A program made the position numbers and the translations under genes. 44,408 bases of DNA from Paludibacteraceae bacterium (lineage in GTDB: Bacteria; Bacteroidota; Bacteroidia; Bacteroidales; Paludibacteraceae), in assembly GCA_024400275.1 (NCBI GenBank), contig JAKSMY010000012.1:1-44408 (forward strand). The letters run 5' to 3'. Each line of letters begins with the position of its first letter. Position 1 is the stretch's first letter. This document shows positions 21,401 to 26,977 of this stretch, piece by piece. The notes below the pieces were generated by a model that saw only the letters and a list, made by a program, of their open reading frames with translations, was not told the DNA's origin and searched no databases.

Positions 21401-24400
21401 ACATCCTACAATTGCCAATGTGGTTGAAAATGGTGGTAAATACTATGTAGATTATCTCTCTGCCGGTGTTGCCAACATCATCGCTACTATCCAAGGTGAT
21501 GGCTTACACCTCAATAGCCAACCTCCTCACAGCGTAACCAAGGAAATAGATGTAGCTTGTGCCGAACCTACTTTGGCTTGGGCTGAACAAAATCCTCTCG
21601 CTACTGCTGCAAAAGTTGGTGGAGATGACATCACTGCTTCCGTTTTAGTAAATGGCGCATCTACAGTAGGCGAGGGCTTGACCTTGACCGCTGAAAGCGA
21701 CAATACAGCTATCGCTACCGTTTCTCTTAGCGGAACTACCATCACTGTTCACCCTGTTGCTGCTGGCAATGTCACTATCACCGTCACCCTAACTGGTAAT
21801 GGCAAGTACTACTGCACCGATGCTGTCAGCTTGCAAAAAGAACTGACCATCGCTCCTGCTGCTGGTACATACACTATCGCATACACCCTGAATGATGGCT
21901 CACAAGGCACGAATCATCCAACAAGTGCTAATACAAATGAAGCATTTGCCGTTAGTGCTCCTACGCGCACTGGCTACACATTCACAGGGTGGACGGTTAG
22001 CCAAGGTTTAGTTAATTCTACTGCTTTGTGGGGAACGACTGCTAATCCTGCCAGCACCATCGACAATGTTTCTACACTATGTGCAAATGGTACTAACGAT
22101 GTTTATTTCAAAGACCTTGCTGCAGCAGGTGGCTCTGTCACCCTCACCGCCAACTGGCGTGCTGAATGCCAAGGTGGCGGCGGAGGAAGTGCCGTGCCTT
22201 ACCTATCTGAAGATGCAGAAACTGGTACTTATCTCACACGTACTATTTCACAAGATGGTTTAACTAGTGAGTGGACATACAACACATCTTCTTCTCAAGG
22301 CGACCATGCAGTAGCGGAAGGTAAGACTCCTATTATTGAAACAGGTGTTGGACTCCCATTTGTTGGTAAGATGAATTATGGAGGAACAAGCAACTATCTC
22401 ACTTTCAAGAATACAACAGGAACTGCAACCACGATGTATATCCCCGTTCCTGACGTTGCTTCTTCAGGTACATTAACTATGCACTTTATGGCATCTAATA
22501 CGGGTCGTCATTTAGGTTTGATTGATAATGATGGCGAGGAGGTTGAAGATAAGTATATTGATTATAAGCAAGGTGACCAATCTCTACAATTTGAAGCTAG
22601 TGAATTGACGCAATACAATAGCAAATATTATGTGCAAATACGTAATTTATCTGGACAAGATGTTAAAAAAATATCTTCGTTTAAGATAACATTGAACTCT
22701 ACCGGTTCTGGCGGTTCGGGCACATGCTACTATGTCAGATATAATGTCAATACACCTGACGCTACAGGTAGCACTATGGACGCTGCTGCTTACAGCGAAG
22801 GCGCAAGTGTTACTACTGCTGCCAACGGATTTACACACAAAGACAGCAACTACGAGTTCAAGGGTTGGAACACCAAAGCCGATGGGTCTGGCTCTATGTA
22901 TGAGGCAAGCGAAGCTAACGCATTCGCTATCTCTGCCAACACTACTCTATATGCTATTTGGGCATCTAAGACCACCTACACCGTTACTTACAACGATGGC
23001 AATGAGAACGATATGGCAGATCCTAATTCTCCTTATACTGCAAATAGTAGCGTACAAGTTCTCGCTTACGAAGACTTAGAGTTCACTCTGCCTGAGAACA
23101 AAGAGTTCGATTATTGGAAGAATCAAGATGACGAGCGACTAGAAGTAGGTGAGTCCTTTACTATCACAGAAGACATCACTATCACCGCTGTGCTGAAAGA
23201 TAAACAAATTGTGGGTGAGGAACATACTATTACCTATGCCGCAGGTCCAGGTGCTACAGGTACAGCACCTGCTCCGCAAACTGTTGAATCGGGTACCACC
23301 ATCACGATGCCAGAAAAAGGTGAGTTGGCTAAAGAGGGCTATTCGTTCACAGGTTGGAGCGATGGCACTACTACCTACTCTGCTGGGCAAAACTATACGA
23401 TGCCTAACAACGATGTCAAGATGACTGCTCAATGGGAACTGATTAAAGTCATCACTTGCACCGAGTCAACATCGGGACAATACCTGTTCGAGGGCTATAC
23501 CACTGTAGGTGAAGACCCCAAGAAAACAGTCTCCACTACGGGTACAACCTATGAGGCATTCTCCATCGACAATATCGACTTCTCAAAGATGAAGATTACC
23601 TTCGAAGGTGGTACAGGTGGATTCGGCGGTTGGAAAATCAATACAGACAAAGCTACTATCACTTTCTGTGTCGCAGAAGACGCACAAGTGGCTATTCGTT
23701 TGGGTACTTGTAAATCGGATATGAAGATTACCTATGTTAAATCTTCTTCTACCGATGGTAGCACCACTACCACTACCCTGACCAAGGAAGCGAATAATAC
23801 ATTCAGTGTGAAAGGTGATACCAAGGTGATACTCACTACCGCAGGTTCTTCTACTATCACCCTCAAGGAAATCAATGTAGATAATCCTTGCAGCATGAGT
23901 CCTGACTTCACCGCCAATCGTATCGGTCTATTGAAGAAAGATGTAGCAATATCTGCTACTCAGATAGCTACAGTATCTCTCACCAAAGGAGCAGTATCTT
24001 ATTCCTATGTGGACAACTCTGCTACTATTGACGAGGATTGTGGTTTGACCGTATCTGTCACAAGTGACGGCAAGATGTCTGTAGAAGGTACTCCTGTAAA
24101 TAACGGTACTTCTATGCGTACAGTCTATGCACAAGCTACCTTTACCAACGATTGCAGTTCTGCTACTGAATTCAATGTACGCGTACCTGTTTATATCAGT
24201 TCAGGCAAACCTTATGTGGCTTATGTAGTAGATGGTACTGCCAATGGTGCTTTCAATGCATATAGTGAACACTCTGACGATGCATTATACACCAAGTTGA
24301 CTGCCAACTTTGATGTACAAATGGTGAATGCTTATGCTTCTGTTGATCAAGACAAGATTTTGGATTACTACAGCCAATTCGATGTAGTGGTTATTACCGA

Positions 24401-26492
24401 CTATCCTAACACGAAAAATAAGTCTGGTGATATATCCTACTCTAACGCTTTGGGTTGGTTGGTAGATATTAAACCAGTGCTCACGATGGAAACCTTTGTT
24501 TCTAACTTGAGCAACTGGAAAGCCAAAGGTTTAACCTCTGACCCTATTAACCCAACGGGTGATGACAAGACCAATGAATTGACCCTGCTCTGCAATGCCA
24601 ACGATATATTCGGTACGGGTAGCACAAGTCAAGCTGACCACTTCAAAGCAGGTTCTATACACGTGGTTACAACTGACCTGACTGACCCCTGCTTGCAAGG
24701 TTTTGCACCTATGGAAGCTCCTGATTATGTCTTCATCGCTTCGATTCATACACCTGAGACGGGTCAAACTTTGATTACCTGCTGCGAGCGTCAAGTTAAT
24801 CCTGCTGCCCGTATGGTGGTACTCGGTATGCAACAGAAGGTTTATCCTAAGATTTCTGACTGCGGCTACGACATTGTGAAAGGTCTTATCAACTACCTCA
24901 CTATCTCCGATCCTGCAAGCATACCTGACTGCTCACTTATCTTTAATGGTGAGGGTGGCAATAGCAACTGGTCCAATGCCAATAACTGGGAAGGTATGGT
25001 TACACCTAATCATATATCACCTGTTCGTATTGACGCACCTTGTGTAGTAGATGTAAAGAATGCGGCAGCAGGTTCTGTTAAGATTCACCAAGGAACTGCT
25101 AATGAGGTTACTTACAATGGTAGCATCACGGTTAATCCTGGCAAAGCGTTGTCTGTTAGCAAGTCTATCTCACGTATTGAGGGTCGCGAATACTCTACTT
25201 TGTTGAATACGGAGGCTGACGATATCAAGTTACTGGCTGATGAGACAAACGGAAGTGGAGCGTTGATTATTGGCGCTGAAGAAGGAACCAACCAAGCCAC
25301 TATGCAACTCTACTCCAAATCAAGAGAGGAAAATGGTTACTATTACTGGCAATACATAGGTTTCCCGTCTGAAGACATCAATCTGGCTAAAGCTTTCCCG
25401 GGCGGTTATCTGTATCAACAAAAAGAGACCACAGATGGGTATTGGACTTACATCACATCCGGTAAAGCAGAGGCATTCGGTGCTTATGGTATCTCACTGG
25501 ATTATAAAGACCTTTATACCTACACCGGACATCTTGTGCCAACTACAGACAAGGAGATTAACTTGACCTATTCTGCTTGCGAAGGTATCAATATGATAGG
25601 TAACTCTTGGACTGCTCCTATCCAAATCACCAAGATGGAAACAACAGACTTCGGTGAAGCTACTCCAACTATCTATATCTACAATACAGGTAATGATGAA
25701 GAAGCCGGAGGAGGAGATGGTGTGACTGTCGAAGGAGATGAAACAGGTACATGGTCTGTCATTCCTATCAGTGCTACAAAAGACGATATTTGGAAAGGTA
25801 AAAAGACAATTCCATCTATGCAGGCATTTGAGGTACACACTGCTACTCCAACCACTTTGACTTTGGATTATTCACGCATTGTGATGCCTGAAGCAAATAC
25901 GGAAGTATTGGTAGAACCTCTATATGCCCCTGTTAGAAAACAGGCAGCAGAACGCCATACCTCAATGCGAATTGTTGTTACGGGTCAAAACAAGATGGCT
26001 GACTTATACCTATTCGAAGGAGAGAACTTCTCTGAAACCTACGATAGAGGTTGGGACGGTGACTTTGTAGAAGGTGACGACAACACAATGCAATTCTATT
26101 CCACTTGTGCCTTAGGCAATATGGCGGTTAATGCTCTGCCTGATTTGGAAGGATTGCCAATCATCTTCAAACCTTTGGCTAAAGTGAATAATTATACCAT
26201 TAGTTTCAATCAATATGGTGATGACACTTGGTACTTTAATGACATCAAGACACAAACTTCCACTTTGATAGATGCCGCCAATACATACACCTTCACCAGC
26301 GAACCGGGCGACGATGAAGCACGCTTCTATATCTCCCGCATACCGTTCCGCACTACGCCAACCGACTACGAGACCTTGGACGAAGATGCAGAGAACACGC
26401 TGAAGAAGATGATTTATAAGGAACACTTCTTTATGATTATCAACGGCAAGATGTATGACGGCGTAGGTAAACTGTTTAACAAACAAAAGTAA
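12432..26492 (+). CDS. Giant secreted multidomain repeat protein (InlB-type B-repeats, Ig-like and Big domains)
   Basis: 4686 aa from the ATG at 12432, which has a good A-rich leader. An internal ATG at 12843 (residue 138) would start directly at the signal peptide, MLLFVLMLGIGNMWGA. About a dozen InlB/Listeria-type B-repeats of about 70 residues recur (pattern YTVTY...G..F.GW......LYA.W), at roughly residues 317-470, 655-720, 1070-1143, 1447-1600, 1688-1833, 3144-3245 and 3430-3670. Between them are Ig-like modules with QWYK (near 723-825 and 2587-2770), Big_2-like modules (near 1147-1230) and a twice-seen WxVxGxF domain (near 470-570 and 968-1072). Residues 3923-4165 form a different, flavodoxin-like alpha/beta stretch. 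The tail MIINGKMYDGVGKLF resembles type IX secretion C-terminal signals; this is inference. It is probably an exported surface protein. Residues 9-135 are built from hairpin and tandem repeats. Confidence 0.85.
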   Translation: MKNHYILTKGERRVNEPCSYRALNGGRTGVEPTVTDTLSPSCAHQQAAPLPNNAACGNNKRLRRSTIALGTSAISRLVTNSTVEGHSRVVRGSLEGRSTIATGTSVASQQAAPLPNNGVSQHQATPSHNNTFLRKVAMLLFVLMLGIGNMWGADVNKNTIIYFDNSVANWDYNYIYFAIAGNDNNSTLYKMTKIDNTKLYVHQRTDNTWTGYNYVHLFAATSDWGSNGGSWSNMTTYGANISLSYNNYGFGSGCYGIKLASAGTKTNPSAITPTYYGSGYSSLNNVTLYLKCKTSTNGGQSFSDSKPPVTLSLKYYTFSSAYNKLSSQGTQNLSTGATSTNKTVGYTCKTTLVAQNATGYTFNGWYAGETKISSELQYDVYPTEGTTYYAYYTKAQSSYTVTYKANGGTGSDIVDNVNAGASHTVRAANTFSRTNWSFLKWSDGDAVAHNPNDKITVNKNLTLYAHWETWMVRGDFDGDGKWEEYQLVNGSATIPITAGGDRSFQIMYGKTDTDSQYYKNTGTMTSSNCTGWTMSTSAASDCKITPTITGNYTFSFNTSNKTLSVTYPTTYTVTVAATPPDYGTVDKTSVTDIPSGATVTKNNNKFTVNGTTVTATATTPATDDGYTYSFKQWNNVPDEVTANVTNAQAVFQRTAKEYTITYQGLEGATHNNPDKYTIESETITFTAPSARTGYTFNGWLPVSIAKGSKGNTEVTASWTENVCVTPSITASQLAAANYTVNYEATALSVTASVTDAGTLSYQWYKNTTASNQNGTILENCTTATYTPSTASEGTLYYYCVVTNSKTNYTSKSTTSSVSGAITVTGDTPGCYSTLAYSGGSSMPEGWTILSPSQNPHPQINNNTIAMAKSNSYTYDSGQPGKGMYFVANKDATISLKAYCDGTSICLVEYKNNQYTIIRTWNGKDQTLDATITNGNTYYLTPKAGSSTNDKCNIKTISFNCSSPVVTTTWYVYGLFKGDESWTNHNLTNGQYSVTLDKNSSYDFKVRKNVSNVTEDVYYGASADDNAYKTSGAQWTLDGKYNVHLKTAAAGSYIFNVITTGDNPQIKVTYPAAYTVTFDMQGHGTAPDPQTNIALGEKAVEPATPADVDGWHFVGWYKEAACTNVWNFNSETISDNTTIYAKWVKKVTSITLSQAQSIYEMQVADKLKLTLAASPDDAEYGTTYTWYSSNASLITVDQDGVVTAKSVGNGAYIYVTNNDGITSNHYTIDVVSGECTGHWSVHMWNNDNWTNRHLCFTQVGSSTTWITQQTVLPSNSSSERIKVLYDNADGYYTKDWATRYVVTNGYRDGECTDVSDGNRYPGQDAIGYFRIYDNSTDENYFLSFEPIYAIRYGSGDNWTITNFNTPETANNYYTDLWQVPNNYTSIQIYAGARTENNVNSIGGRSNTVNMNTITGLTGDNLAGTYGKFKINDNYCNQTNFNLQFIPYYVVELYNNGELFDERQSSLASSPGKVVFSVPEAPTGYDFGGWQRENDTYIVKQSDADWNNYEMWKSYERFNAVWTPQTYTINYKDQGGSDFSGQHADGAPTTYTYGVGATLKSATKTGYEFGGWYFSSNCSGTAVTSIGTDAHENKTLYAKWTEIKVTKIELSKDEFDLKVGTYEDITLTITPATALNKDINYTSSIASNVTITTVDGKYRMTASGADYQKVGKFKNEKSGIVAEYTFSSYYEIVYNTKGGSEIAAQQYYSSSHKTFAKPTDPTKDGYVFAGWFKDEDCEGTAFTSFGSNPNDNITLYAKWAKKYTVTFAAGGGSGSMAAAQVTEGTEYTLPACTFTAPSGKEFDAWTSTDVEIANNKFTMPSKAVTVTATWKNLPEPTDCNAYVMKWKSSKLYDGSTDDSYTYTPASTHSDYLTLSFKQATGISSDNKDAAKEAENASLNTGKFVGNTFTFTPKSGKITKIRYFGKVSGLAEYSLDGSSWTEYGTKSEEAYTIDLNATPASQFSMRNKGATEGNSHAGVWIRNMEITICPSSSPTLSSIAVKTPPTKTSYTAGDNFDPTGLVITKTMSDESTEDVAYKDESSSFSFEPSTSLVAGTTSVTITYGGKTTTQAVTVTAAPQPGECTDTYTYDYSTHNNGGTYTTPDGQTAASGDNKDVSSNPWQMYSGDGISVSLTKGMYDGKGTYMNAYIKMNKSDASSPSSLTIILAEGYTGTLKIKIGGYNGGSRTIKVTGNDDQTSSGSHTPADDFKELTFNLAKGANILTVSGGTAYISYMKIDVSRECECTAPTSPTITGNSGNARTNMTLTASATGTDANTTYTWYKGNTSGTPEQAAATASNNGNKLSLGTIHYSNNDDKYICVISNGDGCTANVEATLSISRIAAPTLTASVTSTNLTLSSGSASTTVSSEGGNGATVAYKVYTNEACTTEVAAATAKVENTTFTATAAGTYYLRAEQAANDDYNAVNSASVAITVTGTTPTPSGDCFSLEMKSDASDQNLAAGGSYDLLKSGKATISGATSVQLINKAAGKAYDVIKNNEIDFSSDNIGLKIELSNALAKGDKISFTTGQSTVRQICFTTTDSRATTIPTTSQSYTIPEGSPLIGSNVLYVWRVSNTTYVKTINIECSATPPTCTPPTAVNITGETNYKAGDNISLTATPVGGEGTPVTYQWYKNGKIISGATATYTIEDCKASDAGVYSCKVSMGDCSKTSFGLQVTVTGDEPCAEPNFTTQPSNVSAKLGKEATFTVDATGAAFYQWYTCDAEGNNCDPLPDANNASYIMPLTMEKVGVAYLRCKAIAACGAEKWSNVASASFSPVEFTVKYTTYTSSSSDISSADAFTVNKEINPAASAYVSNPTNIAFAGTCQPSGKGDGSNWSAQIAIPTATSDADYLSYTFDVAHDYYMAISEIHLPVLMATSDKEIYLTATITDEIGTTLSVSQTITSTESSDFVFDLDDEKLVGTVTVKIAAYGSSSYRLYKELTIAGTINSLPTPTIAWKTAPVNGTVATDNTQIEAIDPNEGDDAQYYTITYRSEHPTIANVVENGGKYYVDYLSAGVANIIATIQGDGLHLNSQPPHSVTKEIDVACAEPTLAWAEQNPLATAAKVGGDDITASVLVNGASTVGEGLTLTAESDNTAIATVSLSGTTITVHPVAAGNVTITVTLTGNGKYYCTDAVSLQKELTIAPAAGTYTIAYTLNDGSQGTNHPTSANTNEAFAVSAPTRTGYTFTGWTVSQGLVNSTALWGTTANPASTIDNVSTLCANGTNDVYFKDLAAAGGSVTLTANWRAECQGGGGGSAVPYLSEDAETGTYLTRTISQDGLTSEWTYNTSSSQGDHAVAEGKTPIIETGVGLPFVGKMNYGGTSNYLTFKNTTGTATTMYIPVPDVASSGTLTMHFMASNTGRHLGLIDNDGEEVEDKYIDYKQGDQSLQFEASELTQYNSKYYVQIRNLSGQDVKKISSFKITLNSTGSGGSGTCYYVRYNVNTPDATGSTMDAAAYSEGASVTTAANGFTHKDSNYEFKGWNTKADGSGSMYEASEANAFAISANTTLYAIWASKTTYTVTYNDGNENDMADPNSPYTANSSVQVLAYEDLEFTLPENKEFDYWKNQDDERLEVGESFTITEDITITAVLKDKQIVGEEHTITYAAGPGATGTAPAPQTVESGTTITMPEKGELAKEGYSFTGWSDGTTTYSAGQNYTMPNNDVKMTAQWELIKVITCTESTSGQYLFEGYTTVGEDPKKTVSTTGTTYEAFSIDNIDFSKMKITFEGGTGGFGGWKINTDKATITFCVAEDAQVAIRLGTCKSDMKITYVKSSSTDGSTTTTTLTKEANNTFSVKGDTKVILTTAGSSTITLKEINVDNPCSMSPDFTANRIGLLKKDVAISATQIATVSLTKGAVSYSYVDNSATIDEDCGLTVSVTSDGKMSVEGTPVNNGTSMRTVYAQATFTNDCSSATEFNVRVPVYISSGKPYVAYVVDGTANGAFNAYSEHSDDALYTKLTANFDVQMVNAYASVDQDKILDYYSQFDVVVITDYPNTKNKSGDISYSNALGWLVDIKPVLTMETFVSNLSNWKAKGLTSDPINPTGDDKTNELTLLCNANDIFGTGSTSQADHFKAGSIHVVTTDLTDPCLQGFAPMEAPDYVFIASIHTPETGQTLITCCERQVNPAARMVVLGMQQKVYPKISDCGYDIVKGLINYLTISDPASIPDCSLIFNGEGGNSNWSNANNWEGMVTPNHISPVRIDAPCVVDVKNAAAGSVKIHQGTANEVTYNGSITVNPGKALSVSKSISRIEGREYSTLLNTEADDIKLLADETNGSGALIIGAEEGTNQATMQLYSKSREENGYYYWQYIGFPSEDINLAKAFPGGYLYQQKETTDGYWTYITSGKAEAFGAYGISLDYKDLYTYTGHLVPTTDKEINLTYSACEGINMIGNSWTAPIQITKMETTDFGEATPTIYIYNTGNDEEAGGGDGVTVEGDETGTWSVIPISATKDDIWKGKKTIPSMQAFEVHTATPTTLTLDYSRIVMPEANTEVLVEPLYAPVRKQAAERHTSMRIVVTGQNKMADLYLFEGENFSETYDRGWDGDFVEGDDNTMQFYSTCALGNMAVNALPDLEGLPIIFKPLAKVNNYTISFNQYGDDTWYFNDIKTQTSTLIDAANTYTFTSEPGDDEARFYISRIPFRTTPTDYETLDEDAENTLKKMIYKEHFFMIINGKMYDGVGKLFNKQK
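12456..12482 (+). repeat. Left arm of a 27-bp perfect inverted repeat
   Basis: The sequence AAGGGTGAACGAAGGG continuing TGAACGAACCG is the exact reverse complement of 26868-26894. The arm lies within codons 9-17 of the giant gene and is itself an internal direct repeat (AAGGGTGAACG twice). Its partner begins on the base after the stop codon of the 120-aa gene, so the pair brackets both genes. Confidence 0.85.
12484..12836 (+). repeat. In-frame array of mini-hairpins and tandem words in the giant gene's 5' end
   Basis: At least five short hairpins joined by AACAA-type linkers: GCAG/CTGC near 12569, GCCGC/GCGGC (12591-12602), AGCGAC/GTCGCT (12610-12624), GCAGC/GCTGC (12762-12774) and GCGAC/GTCGC (12801-12813). 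GGTCGTTCGAGG-type tandem units lie at about 12684-12723. Two longer segments are duplicated (GCTCAACAATTGCC at 12622 and 12721; CAACAAGCAGCCCC at 12564 and 12757). The style matches the intergenic repeats R1, R3 and 42140-42215. It is translated as part of the giant protein if the 12432 start is used. Confidence 0.75.
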
Positions 26493-26504
26493 GGAGGTAC
26501 AACG
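26493..26504 (+). promoter_or_regulatory. Strong Shine-Dalgarno GGAGG before the 120-aa gene
   Basis: The 12-base gap between the giant gene stop and the next ATG reads GGAGGTACAACG, with GGAGG seven bases from the start. It repeats the rpoB-rpoC junction almost exactly and fixes the start of the small gene at 26505 rather than the internal ATG at 26532. Confidence 0.7.
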
Positions 26505-26867
26505 ATGAAAGAACAAAAAGAAAATAGTATAATGAATAAGGTAATTTTAGTTTTTCTACTGAGTATATCAGTAGGTGTGTTTGCTCAAACCGATGGCGCG
26601 TCTGCGCCATCGGCAGGGTTCGGTTCAACCAGCAGCATGATGGGTTCCGGCAGTGCGTATAGTTCCTCTCCGTCTATCAATGCATACGGCATGGCAGAAG
26701 CCCCGATGGGCGAGGTTGCCTCTGTTCCTAACGAAGGTAGGGGAGCAGGTCACACACCCAACCCGGAACGCCCTAATACACCTATCGGTGATGCCGTGCC
26801 GTTCCTGTTGCTCCTTGCAGCGGCTTATGCTGTGGTGGCTTTATGCCGCCGCAAAGCGGTTCGTTAG
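26505..26867 (+). CDS. Small exported protein with C-terminal anchor, possible exosortase substrate
   Basis: 120 aa. After a short polar start come a signal peptide (NKVILVFLLSISVGVFA, cleavage near AQ|TDG), a Gly/Ser/Ala/Pro-rich middle, and a C-terminus with PIGD, a hydrophobic stretch VPFLLLLAAAYAVVALC and the basic tail RRKAVR. This tripartite end resembles C-terminal sorting signals of exosortase substrates. It is coupled to the giant gene by a 12-base gap with GGAGG, so the two are made together. A perfect 10-bp-stem hairpin at 26590-26613 lies in frame directly after the signal peptide. No named family is recognised. The sorting role is an inference, supported by an exosortase gene at 34319 in the same window. 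Confidence 0.75.
   Translation: MKEQKENSIMNKVILVFLLSISVGVFAQTDGASAPSAGFGSTSSMMGSGSAYSSSPSINAYGMAEAPMGEVASVPNEGRGAGHTPNPERPNTPIGDAVPFLLLLAAAYAVVALCRRKAVR
26590..26613. repeat. Perfect 10-bp-stem hairpin inside the 120-aa gene
   Basis: CCGATGGCGC (26590-26599) and GCGCCATCGG (26604-26613) are exact reverse complements around a 4-base GTCT loop. It encodes part of TDGASAPSA just after the signal peptide cleavage site. Its form, a GC-rich perfect stem with a tiny loop, matches the dispersed mini-hairpins in the intergenic repeats. Confidence 0.75.
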
Positions 26868-26894
26868 CGGTTCGTTCACCCTTCGTTCACCCTT
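26868..26894 (-). repeat. Right arm of the 27-bp perfect inverted repeat
   Basis: This is the exact reverse complement of 12456-12482. It begins on the base after the TAG of the 120-aa gene and ends seven bases before the terminator stem. The interval between the arms is 14.4 kb and holds exactly the giant gene (from codon 9) and the small gene. Confidence 0.85.
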
Positions 26895-26900
26895 GCTTGA

Positions 26901-26940
26901 AATAAAAATCGACATACATTTGCGTATGTCGATTTTTATT
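26901..26940 (+). terminator. Terminator of the giant-gene operon, fused to the next promoter
   Basis: AATAAAAATCGACATAC pairs perfectly with GTATGTCGATTTTTATT, a 17-bp stem around a 6-base loop (ATTTGC), with a T-rich right arm. The loop contains the TTTG -33 element (26919-26922) of the following promoter, so termination and initiation signals share the same bases. Confidence 0.85.
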
Positions 26941-26950
26941 TGTATCTTTG
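26919..26950 (+). promoter_or_regulatory. Promoter of the nucleotidase-pepO-uvrA-tsaD-exosortase operon
   Basis: TTTG at 26919-26922 lies in the terminator loop, followed by a 20-base spacer and TATCTTTG at 26943-26950. Transcription should start near 26957. This excludes the upstream in-frame ATG at 26948 as the start of the nucleotidase gene and supports the ATG at 26978. Confidence 0.85.
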
Positions 26951-26977
26951 CAGTCCAATTTACATAAAATCTACGAT

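Noticed and set aside
26948..26977. Upstream in-frame ATG as nucleotidase start
   Set aside because: It overlaps the -7 promoter element (26943-26950) and would lie before the transcription start; the signal peptide begins properly at 26978.
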